17,432 nt of DNA from Clostridia bacterium (lineage in GTDB: Bacteria > Bacillota > Clostridia > Oscillospirales > Acutalibacteraceae), in NCBI GenBank assembly GCA_900770165.1, contig CAAGJJ010000169.1, positions 1 to 17,432 of the forward strand. The letters are read 5' to 3'. The notes beneath the pieces were generated by a model. It was not told the DNA's origin. It worked only from the letters and a program-made list of their open reading frames with translations, and made no database searches. A program made the position numbers and the translations under genes. Positions within the stretch are counted from its first letter, which is position 1; each line of letters begins with the position of its first letter. Below are positions 8,455 to 15,680 of the stretch, one piece after another.

Positions 8455-9368
8455 GTTATACTCTCCTCATATTTTATATTATCCTTTGGTATTATAACGC
8501 AATATTCACTATTAAGTTTTTGTCCAGAATAAGAAGCAACAATCAATCCTTTATCAATATTAGGTGTAAGTGATTTCTGTACTATAGTAACAACTCTGAA
8601 ATGTACAGTTTCCCCGGGATCTGTATAGAGTATATGATTAGTGTAGCCTATAGTTTCACCGGCATCAGTGTTTATTACGCGATTATTTTTTTCACTAGGA
8701 TCAATAATATCATATTGATATGGTGAATTTTCTCTGATTCCTAATACATGTTTAACGCATTTTCTTGGACTGTTGATATATATTTTATAATTCTCTGATG
8801 GTTCAACAGATAAAGAACTCCATGCTTCTTCAGAAAAGAGCATATCTTTTCCCATATAATTTTGTATTTGCATGCTTTTATTAAACATTATTTGAGAATC
8901 ATAACAGTTCTTAACTGTTATATCCAGAATTATATAATCGTAGCCGCTTTTTGATTCGCCATTTAAAGATTTTGTAATATATGCATCATTGACAACCAGA
9001 GAAAGCTTTGGACATTGTATTGTATTTGACGGATACTCATCTCTGACATCGTGTTTAAAAGTATTCATCCAAGATGTTGTAAATGTAACTTCTTCATTTA
9101 TATTTACAACCTGCTTTTCAAGATAATCTTTTTTTGATATGGTTCTTTCACAAAGATAAAACTCATCAGTATCAATAATTGATGAATCATATGTCTGCTG
9201 TGGATATAAACCATTTTCATCGGTTGGTACAGATATATCTGATTTATCTTTATTGGAAATCTTAAAATATACGATTATTGAAAGTATAAGTAATATAAAC
9301 ACTATAATTTCTGGTATGTATTTTTTTATAATATGTACTAATTGTGTGGATTTCAGTTTATTCTGCAT
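8427..9368 (-). CDS. Membrane-anchored extracytoplasmic protein, first gene of the transporter operon
   Basis: I do not recognise the family. The 313-residue protein has one membrane segment at about residues 20-36 (PEIIVFILLILSIIVYF), preceded by lysines, followed by a large polar domain that should face outward. That domain is probably mostly beta, and its pattern (VVNDAYITKSL then YIILDITVKN) resembles extracellular immunoglobulin-like domains of the DUF4352 sort. This resemblance is weak. It ends WEEDWWLN. The ATG at 9368 has GGAGA 7 bases upstream, while the frame stays open 11 codons further without a ribosome binding site. It leads the six-gene operon, and its stop overlaps the following permease by 28 bases. 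A sensor or adaptor role is inferred from position alone. Confidence 0.72.
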   Translation of the reverse strand: MQNKLKSTQLVHIIKKYIPEIIVFILLILSIIVYFKISNKDKSDISVPTDENGLYPQQTYDSSIIDTDEFYLCERTISKKDYLEKQVVNINEEVTFTTSWMNTFKHDVRDEYPSNTIQCPKLSLVVNDAYITKSLNGESKSGYDYIILDITVKNCYDSQIMFNKSMQIQNYMGKDMLFSEEAWSSLSVEPSENYKIYINSPRKCVKHVLGIRENSPYQYDIIDPSEKNNRVINTDAGETIGYTNHILYTDPGETVHFRVVTIVQKSLTPNIDKGLIVASYSGQKLNSEYCVIIPKDNIKYEESITWEEDWWLN

Positions 9369-9402
9369 ATTTGATTCTCCATATAAAATTTTTATATACA
9401 AT

Positions 9403-9431
9403 AATTTAACACTATATTAATGAAATTTCAA
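9403..9431 (-). promoter_or_regulatory. Candidate promoter of the transporter operon
   Basis: TTGAAA (9431-9426), a 17-base spacer and TAAATT (9408-9403) make a plausible but imperfect sigma-A promoter, giving a leader of about 30 bases. A GGGTAT/ATACCC dyad (9435-9460) lies just upstream of the -35 box and is followed by five Ts on the minus strand. It may be an operator or a second weak terminator. I could not find a clear pair of LytTR-type direct repeats. Confidence 0.45.
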
Positions 9432-9513
9432 AAAGGGTATATCCATATATATAAATACCCTCATAGCCTGAAAATATATTATCATAATATCTCTTATTAA
9501 ACCGTAAATGTAA

Positions 9514-9566
9514 AAAATAGCACTTTTTATGTCATGAAATGCACATGACATAAAAAGTGCTATTTT
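9514..9566 (-). terminator. 23-bp perfect terminator hairpin after the histidine kinase
   Basis: Arms 9544-9566 and 9514-9536 pair perfectly over 23 bp around a 7-base loop, and the minus strand continues with six Ts. It starts 3 bases past the kinase stop codon. It separates the two-component operon from the transporter operon, so the two have separate transcripts. Confidence 0.85.
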
Positions 9567-9569
9567 AAA

Positions 9570-10853
9570 CTATATAAAAAGTGTGATTTTAGTAGTAAAT
9601 ATTCCGTTTTTTCTTGACATGCTCATCAATCCATTATTCTGTTGAACAATATGGATTATGTTACTAATTCCTATTCCATGTTTGTCAGCATTCTCTTTTG
9701 AGGTATTAAAACCAGATGGAAGTGACAATCCATTATATTCAATATTATAAAACAAATTCTCTTTATTTCTGTATGTTATATTAGATACATTGATATTAAG
9801 AGTTCCTCTATCATATATAATTTCAATATTGATATCTTCATCCTGGGTTTTATGATATCCTGCAGATTCTTTTATTTTTTTTACAGCTTCAATAGAATTG
9901 TCCAGTAGATTTCCAAGAATTATTACAATACTCATTGCATTTATATTCATGCCACAGGGTATCATAATGTTATGACAATATGTTATACCATATGATGACA
10001 TTTCATCTAATTTGGTATTCATTATTGAGTCTATTTCTATGTTACCTGTATCAAGTATATTATCATGATTATTCAGTATATTGAAAACTTCATCAATATA
10101 CCGGACAGCTTCATTATTTCTGTTATCTGATAGCATATTCCGTATAGATATTATATGATTATTAATGTCATGTTCTATAGACTTTATCTTTTGGTTATAT
10201 CTATTCTTTGTTGCTATCTCATTGCGGTATATTACAATCTGCTCATTAAGTATATTATTACGATATTCGTCTTTATTCACCTTGATATTCATTTTAATTG
10301 TTATTCCGAATAATACATTTATAATTATAAATTCTATGCCAGCTCCTATGAGAATTTTCTTATAATCAAACGTACCAATAGATGCGATTATACACATGCT
10401 GGCAAGATATGATATAACCAACACTATAATGGTCTTGATTGGACTGTTATTAAACTGGCTTATGCAGAAAGTAATCAGAATATTAAGAATAAAGCTTATG
10501 GAATATATTATTAGCAAATTATAAATACATTCCAATTTATACGACATTAATAATGTGTATATGTAAGACGTAATTAAAGAACCGCTGCCAATCAATATAC
10601 AATATATTTTTTCATACTCAGTAAATTCAAATGCAAATGTACCTGATAATATTATTACTATATCTGATAAAATAACAGGAAATGTACCGATATTGCTAAT
10701 AAGCATTGTAATAAAAACAGAACATTTTAGCATAAACAAAAGTACTATATATATTGGGCGCATGCATTTTTTATTAATAGATTTATATATAATTGCCATG
10801 TTAATAAAAAATATAATCAGACTCAATATATACAAGCTTGTAATCTCATTCAT
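9570..10853 (-). CDS. AgrC-like sensor histidine kinase (GHKL ATPase domain)
   Basis: This 427-residue kinase probably senses an extracellular or membrane signal and phosphorylates the LytTR regulator encoded just upstream. Residues 1-190 hold about six membrane segments, as in AgrC-type peptide receptors. The dimerisation helix carries SIEHDINNH, with H228 the likely phosphorylated histidine. The ATP domain has the N-box NLLDNSIEA at 315-323 and the G-box HGIGISN at 392-398. This set marks the HPK10 class, which includes AgrC. The ATG at 10853 overlaps the regulator stop by 8 bases; GGGAG lies rather far upstream (about 13 bases), so translational coupling may matter. A strong terminator follows. 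The ligand is unknown, and no pheromone precursor gene is visible nearby. Confidence 0.9.
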   Translation of the reverse strand: MNEITSLYILSLIIFFINMAIIYKSINKKCMRPIYIVLLFMLKCSVFITMLISNIGTFPVILSDIVIILSGTFAFEFTEYEKIYCILIGSGSLITSYIYTLLMSYKLECIYNLLIIYSISFILNILITFCISQFNNSPIKTIIVLVISYLASMCIIASIGTFDYKKILIGAGIEFIIINVLFGITIKMNIKVNKDEYRNNILNEQIVIYRNEIATKNRYNQKIKSIEHDINNHIISIRNMLSDNRNNEAVRYIDEVFNILNNHDNILDTGNIEIDSIMNTKLDEMSSYGITYCHNIMIPCGMNINAMSIVIILGNLLDNSIEAVKKIKESAGYHKTQDEDINIEIIYDRGTLNINVSNITYRNKENLFYNIEYNGLSLPSGFNTSKENADKHGIGISNIIHIVQQNNGLMSMSRKNGIFTTKITLFI

Positions 10854-11541
10854 AATATTTTATATTCTCCCTGTTTGTCCTACTCACTGGTAGCTCATGT
10901 CCATTGTTCATAATTACCTTACGGGCTGTAAAATGCTTTACATGTATCGAATTAATGATATAAGATTTATGTATATATTTAAAATTATACTTGGCAACCC
11001 TTTCTGCAAGTTCTGACATTTTTCCATAAAATGATATTTCAGTTCCATTTGACATTACCATAATAATTTTCCTTGCGTCACTCTTAAAATAATATATATC
11101 TGATAATTTTACTCTGTGAGTTTCACCTTTTAACTCGTAATCAAATAACTGGCTGCTGTTTTTAACTAGTTTTAATCCAAGTTGTAACATATCAAATATA
11201 TCGTTCTCCGAAACAGGCTTTATTATAAAATTCATTGGTCTAACACTGAATAAATCCATTGCATATTTACGTTCAGATGATATATATATAATTTCAGTTA
11301 CATTGTCATCAAGATTATTTCGTATATATTTTCCAATTGCTAACCCATCTATATATGGCATCTGAATATCAAGAAAAATCATATCATATTTTTCTTCCTT
11401 CATAGATTCAATTAAGACTCTTGAATCAGTATAACCGTCAATCTCAAATTGTTCATTAAATGTTTTAGACGCATTTAAAATATATTGTGTTAGCTGTTGG
11501 ACAAATTCCTTTTCATCATCGCATATAGCAATCCGTATCAT
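10846..11541 (-). CDS. LytTR-family response regulator
   Basis: This 231-residue DNA-binding regulator is the cytoplasmic partner of the adjacent AgrC-like kinase. The receiver domain carries acidic residues D8 and D9, the phosphoacceptor D58 in FLDIQMP, and K108 in IIKPVSE. A LytTR DNA-binding domain covers about residues 134-231, with KLSDIYYFKSD and YIHKSYIIN. I start it at the ATG at 11541, which follows AGAGGTGG. A GTG two codons upstream overlaps that ribosome binding site and is less likely. The obvious candidate target is the transporter operon that begins 1.5 kb downstream. LytTR proteins usually bind paired direct repeats, and I did not find a convincing pair. Confidence 0.93.
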   Translation of the reverse strand: MIRIAICDDEKEFVQQLTQYILNASKTFNEQFEIDGYTDSRVLIESMKEEKYDMIFLDIQMPYIDGLAIGKYIRNNLDDNVTEIIYISSERKYAMDLFSVRPMNFIIKPVSENDIFDMLQLGLKLVKNSSQLFDYELKGETHRVKLSDIYYFKSDARKIIMVMSNGTEISFYGKMSELAERVAKYNFKYIHKSYIINSIHVKHFTARKVIMNNGHELPVSRTNRENIKYYE

Positions 11542-11573
11542 AGCCACCTCTTATTGTTATTAAAATCCAGCAT

Positions 11574-11582
11574 AGTATAACA
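11574..11582 (-). promoter_or_regulatory. Extended -10 promoter of the two-component operon
   Basis: The minus strand reads TGTTATACT, an extended -10 element (TG-N-TATACT) about 33 bases before the regulator start codon. The -35 region is only T-rich, which fits extended -10 promoters. It lies 23 bases after the int-side terminator hairpin. Confidence 0.5.
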
Positions 11583-11605
11583 TAATTTTTTATAAAATAA
11601 AATAA

Positions 11606-11625
11606 GCTGCCCCAGACGGGACAGC
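11606..11625 (-). terminator. Terminator between the integrase and the two-component operon
   Basis: The minus strand reads GCTGTCCC, loop GTCT, GGGGCAGC, then TTATTTTATTTT. The stem pairs fully in minus-strand RNA with one G-U wobble that would be a mismatch in the opposite RNA. It therefore ends transcription coming from int. Flanking bases extend the stem by a few A-U and G-U pairs. Confidence 0.75.
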
Positions 11626-11706
11626 CTATCATAATTCATCTTAATAATTAGTCAACAGAGATGATTTCTTTCTTGTTGTGTGAACATTATGTTTTTTATA
11701 TCTCTT

Positions 11707-11796
11707 TATAACTATTTATAACTTATTAAAATGTGATAAATACTGCATTCCCATCAATATTATTTTATATAACTTATTATAACTTATTATAACTTG
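11707..11796. repeat. TATAACTTATTA direct repeats at the int 3' end
   Basis: Three exact copies lie at 11717-11728, 11768-11779 and 11778-11789, the last two overlapping by two bases. Partial copies are at 11707 (TATAACTA) and 11788 (TATAACTTG). The int stop codon lies inside the third copy. Short direct repeats beside int are typical arm-type binding sites of Tn916-family integrases, so this may mark the element end. Only chance AT-rich repetition argues against it. Confidence 0.5.
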
Positions 11797-13241
11797 TCTG
11801 ACAATTGGGTTAAAATTTGGGTTAAAATTTTATTTTGGGTTAAATCATTATCTGATTGTTTTATTACATTAACTAAATTATTTAATATTTCTATTAAGCC
11901 AGAATTATTAATGTTATTAGCACAATCAGAAGTATTATTATTTATGATGGAAGTGTGACTTATAATTGGAGAAACTGTTGAACCTACTTCCTGAATTTTT
12001 CTTTGTTCGGATACTTTATTATATATATCCATTGTTGTAGCTATATTTTTATGTCCCATTAATGCTTGTAATACCTTACAGTCCATTTTATTTTCAGCAT
12101 TTCGTGTGGCAAATGTATACCTTAAAACATGAGATGAAAAATGTGGCAGCATAACAGCTTCATCATTTTTATATTTATTATATCGTTTAGTAATACTTTC
12201 TAATGTACGATTAATTGTATTTGGAGTAAATAATTTTCCTTCTGAATTTATAAAAACAAAATTACTGTAATAAGGCTTTAATCCGAATGCATTTTTTTCA
12301 TTAGGTATTGTGTAAACTTTAAAATCTGAAGCTTTAGAAAATCTATATGTATCCTGCTTGTGCTTTTTTAGAATATTGATTATGTCATCATGTACCGGTA
12401 TTAATCTTATATTCTGCTTTTTATTCGTTGACCACTTTGTTTTTCCTGCTGTCCATTGAATTTTTCCATTTACTTTTCTATATTTAGTTTGATGATTAAT
12501 AGATATAATTTTATTTTTAAAATCAATATCATCCCATGTAAGTCCAAGTGCTTCACTGATTCTTGCACCTGTTGATAAACATGTCATTATTAGAGGATAA
12601 TAACGATTATATATTAAATCATCCTTTAAAAATAATTGAAGTGCTTCCTGTTCTTCAATAGTTAAAGCTTCTTTTTCATCACAACTAATATTTCCTAAAA
12701 AATTCATTGCATCTTCACACGGATTAATAAGTATAAGACCATCATCAATAGCTAATTTAAAAGTTGGATATAAAATATTTTGATGTAATTGTATTGTGGA
12801 TACTGAATAACCATTTTTATATAATAATGCATAAAAATCTTTTATATCACTTTTTTTGATATCAGAAAGAAAATATTGTCCTATCGTATTTCTTACATCT
12901 TTATCATACATATATTTATAATTTTCCACTGTATTTATATTTAATGTAATTTTTAAACTTAAATACTTGTCAAACATTTCATTTAATGTAATACGACAGT
13001 CTTTAACTCCATTAATCAGTTTTTTGTTTATTTCCTTTTCAGCATCACGCAAAGGATTATCTTTTTTCTTTCCGGCAGGTGTTTTATCAGAACTTACTAA
13101 TCTCCATGAATATATCGTATGTCTTTTGCCATTTAAGTCTGTGTATCTATATCGGTATCTTCCATCTTCTAATTGCGATTCCCCTTTATTTAAAATTCTT
13201 CCCTTGTCATCCTTTCTTTTTTCTAATGTTTTATTTGTCAT
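11787..13241 (-). CDS. int: Tn916-type tyrosine integrase
   Basis: This site-specific recombinase integrates and excises the element. The 484-residue protein has the three-part Tn916 Int layout. Residues 1-60 form the arm-binding domain (RKDDKGRILNKGES then YRYTDLNGKRHTIYSWRLVS). About 83-185 form the SAM-like core-binding domain, and 190-410 the catalytic domain. Catalytic residues visible are R227 (GARISEAL), H371 and R374 (HVLRYTFAT), H397 (MGHKN) and nucleophile Y407 (DIYNK). A tail of about 75 residues after the active-site region is asparagine-rich and ends in two TQ-containing repeats; Tn916 Int, at about 405 residues, lacks such a tail. GAAGG lies 5 bases before the ATG. xis is directly upstream. 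No active-site residue is missing, so it looks functional. Confidence 0.95.
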   Translation of the reverse strand: MTNKTLEKRKDDKGRILNKGESQLEDGRYRYRYTDLNGKRHTIYSWRLVSSDKTPAGKKKDNPLRDAEKEINKKLINGVKDCRITLNEMFDKYLSLKITLNINTVENYKYMYDKDVRNTIGQYFLSDIKKSDIKDFYALLYKNGYSVSTIQLHQNILYPTFKLAIDDGLILINPCEDAMNFLGNISCDEKEALTIEEQEALQLFLKDDLIYNRYYPLIMTCLSTGARISEALGLTWDDIDFKNKIISINHQTKYRKVNGKIQWTAGKTKWSTNKKQNIRLIPVHDDIINILKKHKQDTYRFSKASDFKVYTIPNEKNAFGLKPYYSNFVFINSEGKLFTPNTINRTLESITKRYNKYKNDEAVMLPHFSSHVLRYTFATRNAENKMDCKVLQALMGHKNIATTMDIYNKVSEQRKIQEVGSTVSPIISHTSIINNNTSDCANNINNSGLIEILNNLVNVIKQSDNDLTQNKILTQILTQLSDKL

Positions 13242-13249
13242 ATTACCTT

Positions 13250-13332
13250 CTTTCTTATTAAATAAAGAAAGAAAATTGCTTTTCGGGCTGATGATAACAT
13301 ATTAAATTTAATCTGCCAAGCAATTTTTCTTT
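13250..13332 (-). promoter_or_regulatory. Overlapping hairpins in the xis-int intergenic leader
   Basis: Two inverted repeats overlap. Hairpin 1 pairs 13318-13332 with 13268-13281 (AAGCAATTTT-type arms, one bulged base, 36-base loop). Hairpin 2 pairs 13265-13271 with 13250-13256 and reaches the edge of the int ribosome binding site (13246-13250). They share bases 13268-13271 and so compete. This could tune int translation or terminate transcription between xis and int. Confidence 0.4.
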
Positions 13333-13350
13333 AAATTAATATCTGTAAAA

Positions 13351-13545
13351 TCATAAAGTATTGCAATGAGCAATGAAATTGTCAAATTTTTTCTTCTTTA
13401 TAAGATTTTTTGTGCCGACTTTTAATACAAAGTCACAATCAGGATTGTCAATCAGCATCCGAAGCTTATTTATACCTATATTGCTATATATAGCAGCTTC
13501 TTCTATTGTTAAATTCTGCTTTTCCCATATTGGTATCTTTTCCAT
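13351..13545 (-). CDS. xis: Tn916-type excisionase
   Basis: This 64-residue DNA-bending protein directs the integrase toward excision. It closely follows the Tn916 Xis pattern. EKIPIWEKQNLTIEEAA is at 2-18, a helix-turn-helix-like stretch NIGINKLRMLID at 22-33, CDFVLKVGTKNLIKKKKF at 37-54 for the wing, and a short C-terminal helix. GAGGTG lies about 10 bases before the ATG, which is longish. It is the first gene of the xis-int unit, 109 bp before int, and has its own extended -10 promoter. Length is close to that of Tn916 Xis (67 residues), and no damage is seen. Confidence 0.92.
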   Translation of the reverse strand: MEKIPIWEKQNLTIEEAAIYSNIGINKLRMLIDNPDCDFVLKVGTKNLIKKKKFDNFIAHCNTL

Positions 13546-13585
13546 ATCCTATTTTCACCTCTTTTTTATTTTTTTAAGCAAAAAT

Positions 13586-13594
13586 AGTATAACA
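13586..13594 (-). promoter_or_regulatory. Extended -10 promoter of xis-int
   Basis: The minus strand reads TGTTATACT, the same extended -10 sequence as in front of the two-component operon. It gives a leader of about 35 bases before xis. No good -35 box is visible. Confidence 0.5.
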
Positions 13595-13657
13595 AGTCTA
13601 TAATGTACTTTTATTTTAATTAGTTCTTTTTAGGGATATATTCTAAAATAATATTTT

Positions 13658-13701
13658 ATATAAAAATAAGCCCCAAGATAATCCGGGGCTTATTTTTATA
13701 T
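13658..13701 (-). terminator. Strong terminator after the three-gene cargo unit
   Basis: Arms 13685-13701 and 13658-13674 pair perfectly over 17 bp with a GCCCC core and a 10-base loop. Runs of Ts end the stem in both directions, so it may act on both strands. It lies 20 bases past the stop of the gene ending at 13721 and insulates xis-int. Confidence 0.85.
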
Positions 13702-13720
13702 CAGGTATTAATAGTATGTT

Positions 13721-14464
13721 TTATGATTCAGTTTCAATAATCTGCTGTGGTGACAGATAACCGTTCAAATGTCTTCCATGAGCCTTTATTTCTTTAGTAA
13801 ATTTCATAAGCTCAGATATTAATTTCTTCATTTCTTTAGCCTTTAAGGTCATATCTTTTCTGTCTTTATAATATCTATTTACATAATCATCATAAAGCTC
13901 ATGTGCGTTATCACAATCTTTTCTGGCTTTTTCCCTGTCAGTTGCAGCTTTATATACACTGTAATATCTGATATATAAAAATTTCTTCTTCCAGTAAGGC
14001 ATATTTTTATATCTTGGAGTATCAAATACATAATTAATTTTCTGTTTAAATGTAGGTTTTTCTATCTTAAGATATTCTTCCTGCAAAAGTACAACTTTTC
14101 TTCCTGTTCTCTTACAATATTCAGTGAAAGTTTCCAAGCCCTTATCCTTAATATACCAGCTTGTATCTACTTCTATATTGTAATAATCAGATGTAGGCAG
14201 GAAGCATTTAAAACCATATAAGGTAAATATTACATAATTGCTGCCTACCTTTATATCTTCTGCATCCGGAAATATATTCTTTAATAACTTCCCCATTAAA
14301 TCAGATGTTCTAAGCGGTGTAAAACATAGCTTATGCCATGTATCTTCATCTACAGGTGCATTAAAATCTATAGTTTTTACAACTTCTATCTGCTCCTTAT
14401 ATTCCGTTATCTGTTCTTCAAGGCTTTCTATTGCTTCTGTAATATCCTTTTTATATTTATCCAT
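13721..14464 (-). CDS. Element protein of unknown function with an N-terminal coiled coil
   Basis: I do not recognise the family. The 247-residue soluble protein opens with a charged helix likely to form a coiled coil (residues 8-31: EAIESLEEQITEYKEQIEVV). A mixed middle part about 60-140 includes GSNYVIFTLYGFKCFLP. Its C-terminal half is a lysine-rich helical region. No signal peptide, membrane segment or catalytic motif is seen. The ATG at 14464 was chosen because AAGGGG lies 6 bases upstream; the frame stays open 9 codons more without a site. It starts 27 bp after the preceding small gene and ends 20 bp before a terminator. It may bind nucleic acid given the basic C-terminal half, but that is a guess. 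Confidence 0.75.
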   Translation of the reverse strand: MDKYKKDITEAIESLEEQITEYKEQIEVVKTIDFNAPVDEDTWHKLCFTPLRTSDLMGKLLKNIFPDAEDIKVGSNYVIFTLYGFKCFLPTSDYYNIEVDTSWYIKDKGLETFTEYCKRTGRKVVLLQEEYLKIEKPTFKQKINYVFDTPRYKNMPYWKKKFLYIRYYSVYKAATDREKARKDCDNAHELYDDYVNRYYKDRKDMTLKAKEMKKLISELMKFTKEIKAHGRHLNGYLSPQQIIETES

Positions 14465-14491
14465 ATCTATCCCCTTATTATATTTATACAC

Positions 14492-14746
14492 TTAATCTCT
14501 TAATCCATCAGGAAGCAAAGGATTAGGTACTTCCTCTAAGAACAGTTCCTTATAGGGATTAAGTCCTTCCTTAAAGTGATATCTTACATTTGTAATATTA
14601 TATAAAACACCATTATACTGAAACTGTTCTCCTTTATGTGGATTGCCAATATAAATATCAAGTGGGTTTGTCTTTTCATCTCCAAAATTAAGAAACAAAG
14701 GCAAAGTATTCATATCATCTGTATTTTTTTGTTTTCTAAACCTCAT
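14492..14746 (-). CDS. Small element protein of unknown function (84 aa)
   Basis: I do not recognise it. Starting MRFRKQKN, it has a basic N terminus and then a compact domain. That domain has hydrophobic strands (TLPLFLNFGDEK, QFQYNGVLYNITNVRYHF) and ends in a proline-rich tail. The ATG at 14746 has AAGGAG 6 bases upstream and overlaps the stop of the preceding acidic gene by 11 bases, which indicates translational coupling. The open frame extends 22 codons upstream but would run deep into the neighbour without a ribosome binding site. Strand-rich short proteins of this kind are common in Clostridia elements. No function can be given. Confidence 0.65.
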   Translation of the reverse strand: MRFRKQKNTDDMNTLPLFLNFGDEKTNPLDIYIGNPHKGEQFQYNGVLYNITNVRYHFKEGLNPYKELFLEEVPNPLLPDGLRD

Positions 14747-15011
14747 ATCCTTCTCCTTCATCACTATTATCATAAATAATGCTTTCAACAATATTAATAG
14801 CCCTGTATACATCTACAACAACTTCTTCATCATCATTTGAATATCCGTCATCATCATATGTACCCCCAGTCCACCAGCTGCAAGCATCCATTTCCTTAGA
14901 GGCTTCCTTAACTTCTTCTATCAAGGCGTTTTTTACTGTATCTAATATGCGTCTTTCATGCTCTGATTCTGCTTTTTCTATCAGTACATTTATTATATTA
15001 AGCGTTTTCAT
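14736..15011 (-). CDS. Small, very acidic element protein of unknown function (91 aa)
   Basis: I do not recognise the family. The protein has 24 acidic and 8 basic residues, with an acidic patch DDDGYSNDDEE in the middle and SDEGEGYE at the end. The N-terminal 40 residues look like one or two amphipathic helices (LNIINVLIEKAESEHERRIL). Its SWWTGGTY segment before the acidic patch is unusual. AAAGGAG lies 9 bases upstream of the ATG. It leads a tight three-gene unit that ends at the 13658-13701 terminator. Strong negative charge on a mobile element could mean a DNA-mimic role such as anti-restriction, but no family motif supports this. Confidence 0.7.
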   Translation of the reverse strand: MKTLNIINVLIEKAESEHERRILDTVKNALIEEVKEASKEMDACSWWTGGTYDDDGYSNDDEEVVVDVYRAINIVESIIYDNSDEGEGYEV

Positions 15012-15165
15012 AACTATTACTCCTTTATTATTTTCTCTTTAAAACCATATTTAGAACTTATGCAAGGCATTGATAAGCTGCCTGCATTCTGTAATCATAT
15101 TATATATAATAAGGAAAGAATTTTTTATATAAAAAAGCCTTTTTATATATTTTTATAATAAAAAA
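15012..15165 (-). other. AT-rich intergenic leader with a possible promoter and competing stems
   Basis: No gene is seen. A TATAAT (15104-15099) lacks a good -35 box. Between it and the next gene, GCAGGCA can pair with TGCCTTGC, and CTTAT with ATAAG, using overlapping bases. The start of the three-gene cargo transcript is probably here, but I cannot fix it. Confidence 0.3.
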
Positions 15166-15200
15166 GACAGTGCTGCATCCTTGGATGTTAAAGCACTGCC
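15166..15200 (-). terminator. Terminator after the toxin-antitoxin-like operon
   Basis: The minus strand pairs GGCAGTGCT with AGCACTGTC (one G-U wobble) and holds a second small hairpin CATCC-AA-GGATG in its loop, followed by six Ts. The wobble would be a mismatch on the other strand, so it works on the minus strand. It lies 24 bases past the stop codon of the last gene. Confidence 0.8.
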
Positions 15201-15224
15201 TTAAATAATATTTATTAATTTTTG

Positions 15225-15680
15225 CTACTTATATTGATTGAAATTCTTATCCTTGTCAATAATCTCAAATACTTCATCTTCACTATATTCTTCAAACGGA
15301 TACATTGTACGTTCAATATATTTTAACATTTCATCAAAGGATACTATATCACAAATTTTATTGCTGCTGATGCCTGTATGAATGTATATATATCGGTACA
15401 TAAATCCTATCCAATAAATAACATCTTCAGGAATATCATTAACAGCTTTCAAAGGAGTAATTTCTTTTAAAAGATATTCCATAGAAACATCTTCATCTTC
15501 ATTTTGAAAAAAACTATAAATAGTATCAAAAGCTCTATGACAAAAATTGGATTTTAGAAATGATTTTGAGAAATCTTTGATATTAAAGCCCATTTCATTT
15601 GCTAAAATATATAACTTACCTATTTTAGAACATATATTGTATTCTATTTTCAAATCAATCAAATCTTTTTGAACACTCAT
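15225..15680 (-). CDS. Putative antitoxin/partner of the DUF3990 module, copy 2
   Basis: This 151-residue, mostly helical soluble protein is a paralogue of the protein at 16066-16551. Residues 88-150 are about 90% identical to that copy (57 of 63), including the YWIGFMYRYIYIHTG helix. Residues 12-74 are only about 45% identical. It keeps KSNFCHRAFDT, also shared with copy 1. The ATG at 15680 has AAAGGAGG 7 bases upstream. A YW-x-G-F-x-YRY protein next to a DUF3990 gene is an arrangement I recall from other Clostridia; I have no name for the family. Its own DUF3990 gene is cut down (15749-16042), so it may be a free-standing antitoxin. Function is inferred from pairing only. Confidence 0.75.
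   Translation of the reverse strand: MSVQKDLIDLKIEYNICSKIGKLYILANEMGFNIKDFSKSFLKSNFCHRAFDTIYSFFQNEDEDVSMEYLLKEITPLKAVNDIPEDVIYWIGFMYRYIYIHTGISSNKICDIVSFDEMLKYIERTMYPFEEYSEDEVFEIIDKDKNFNQYK

Noticed and set aside
9369..9569. Pheromone or bacteriocin precursor gene beside the AgrC-like kinase
   Set aside because: I looked for a short ORF with a ribosome binding site and leader-like sequence. The stretch holds only hairpins and a promoter.
11787..13545. That this is Tn916 itself
   Set aside because: Int and Xis are of the same family, but Int is longer with a distinct tail and the surrounding genes are not those of Tn916; no tet or conjugation genes are seen.
15111..15165. AT-rich inverted and repeated A/T runs as an origin or CRISPR-like repeat
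   Set aside because: They are low-complexity A/T runs without regular spacing, iterons or DnaA boxes.
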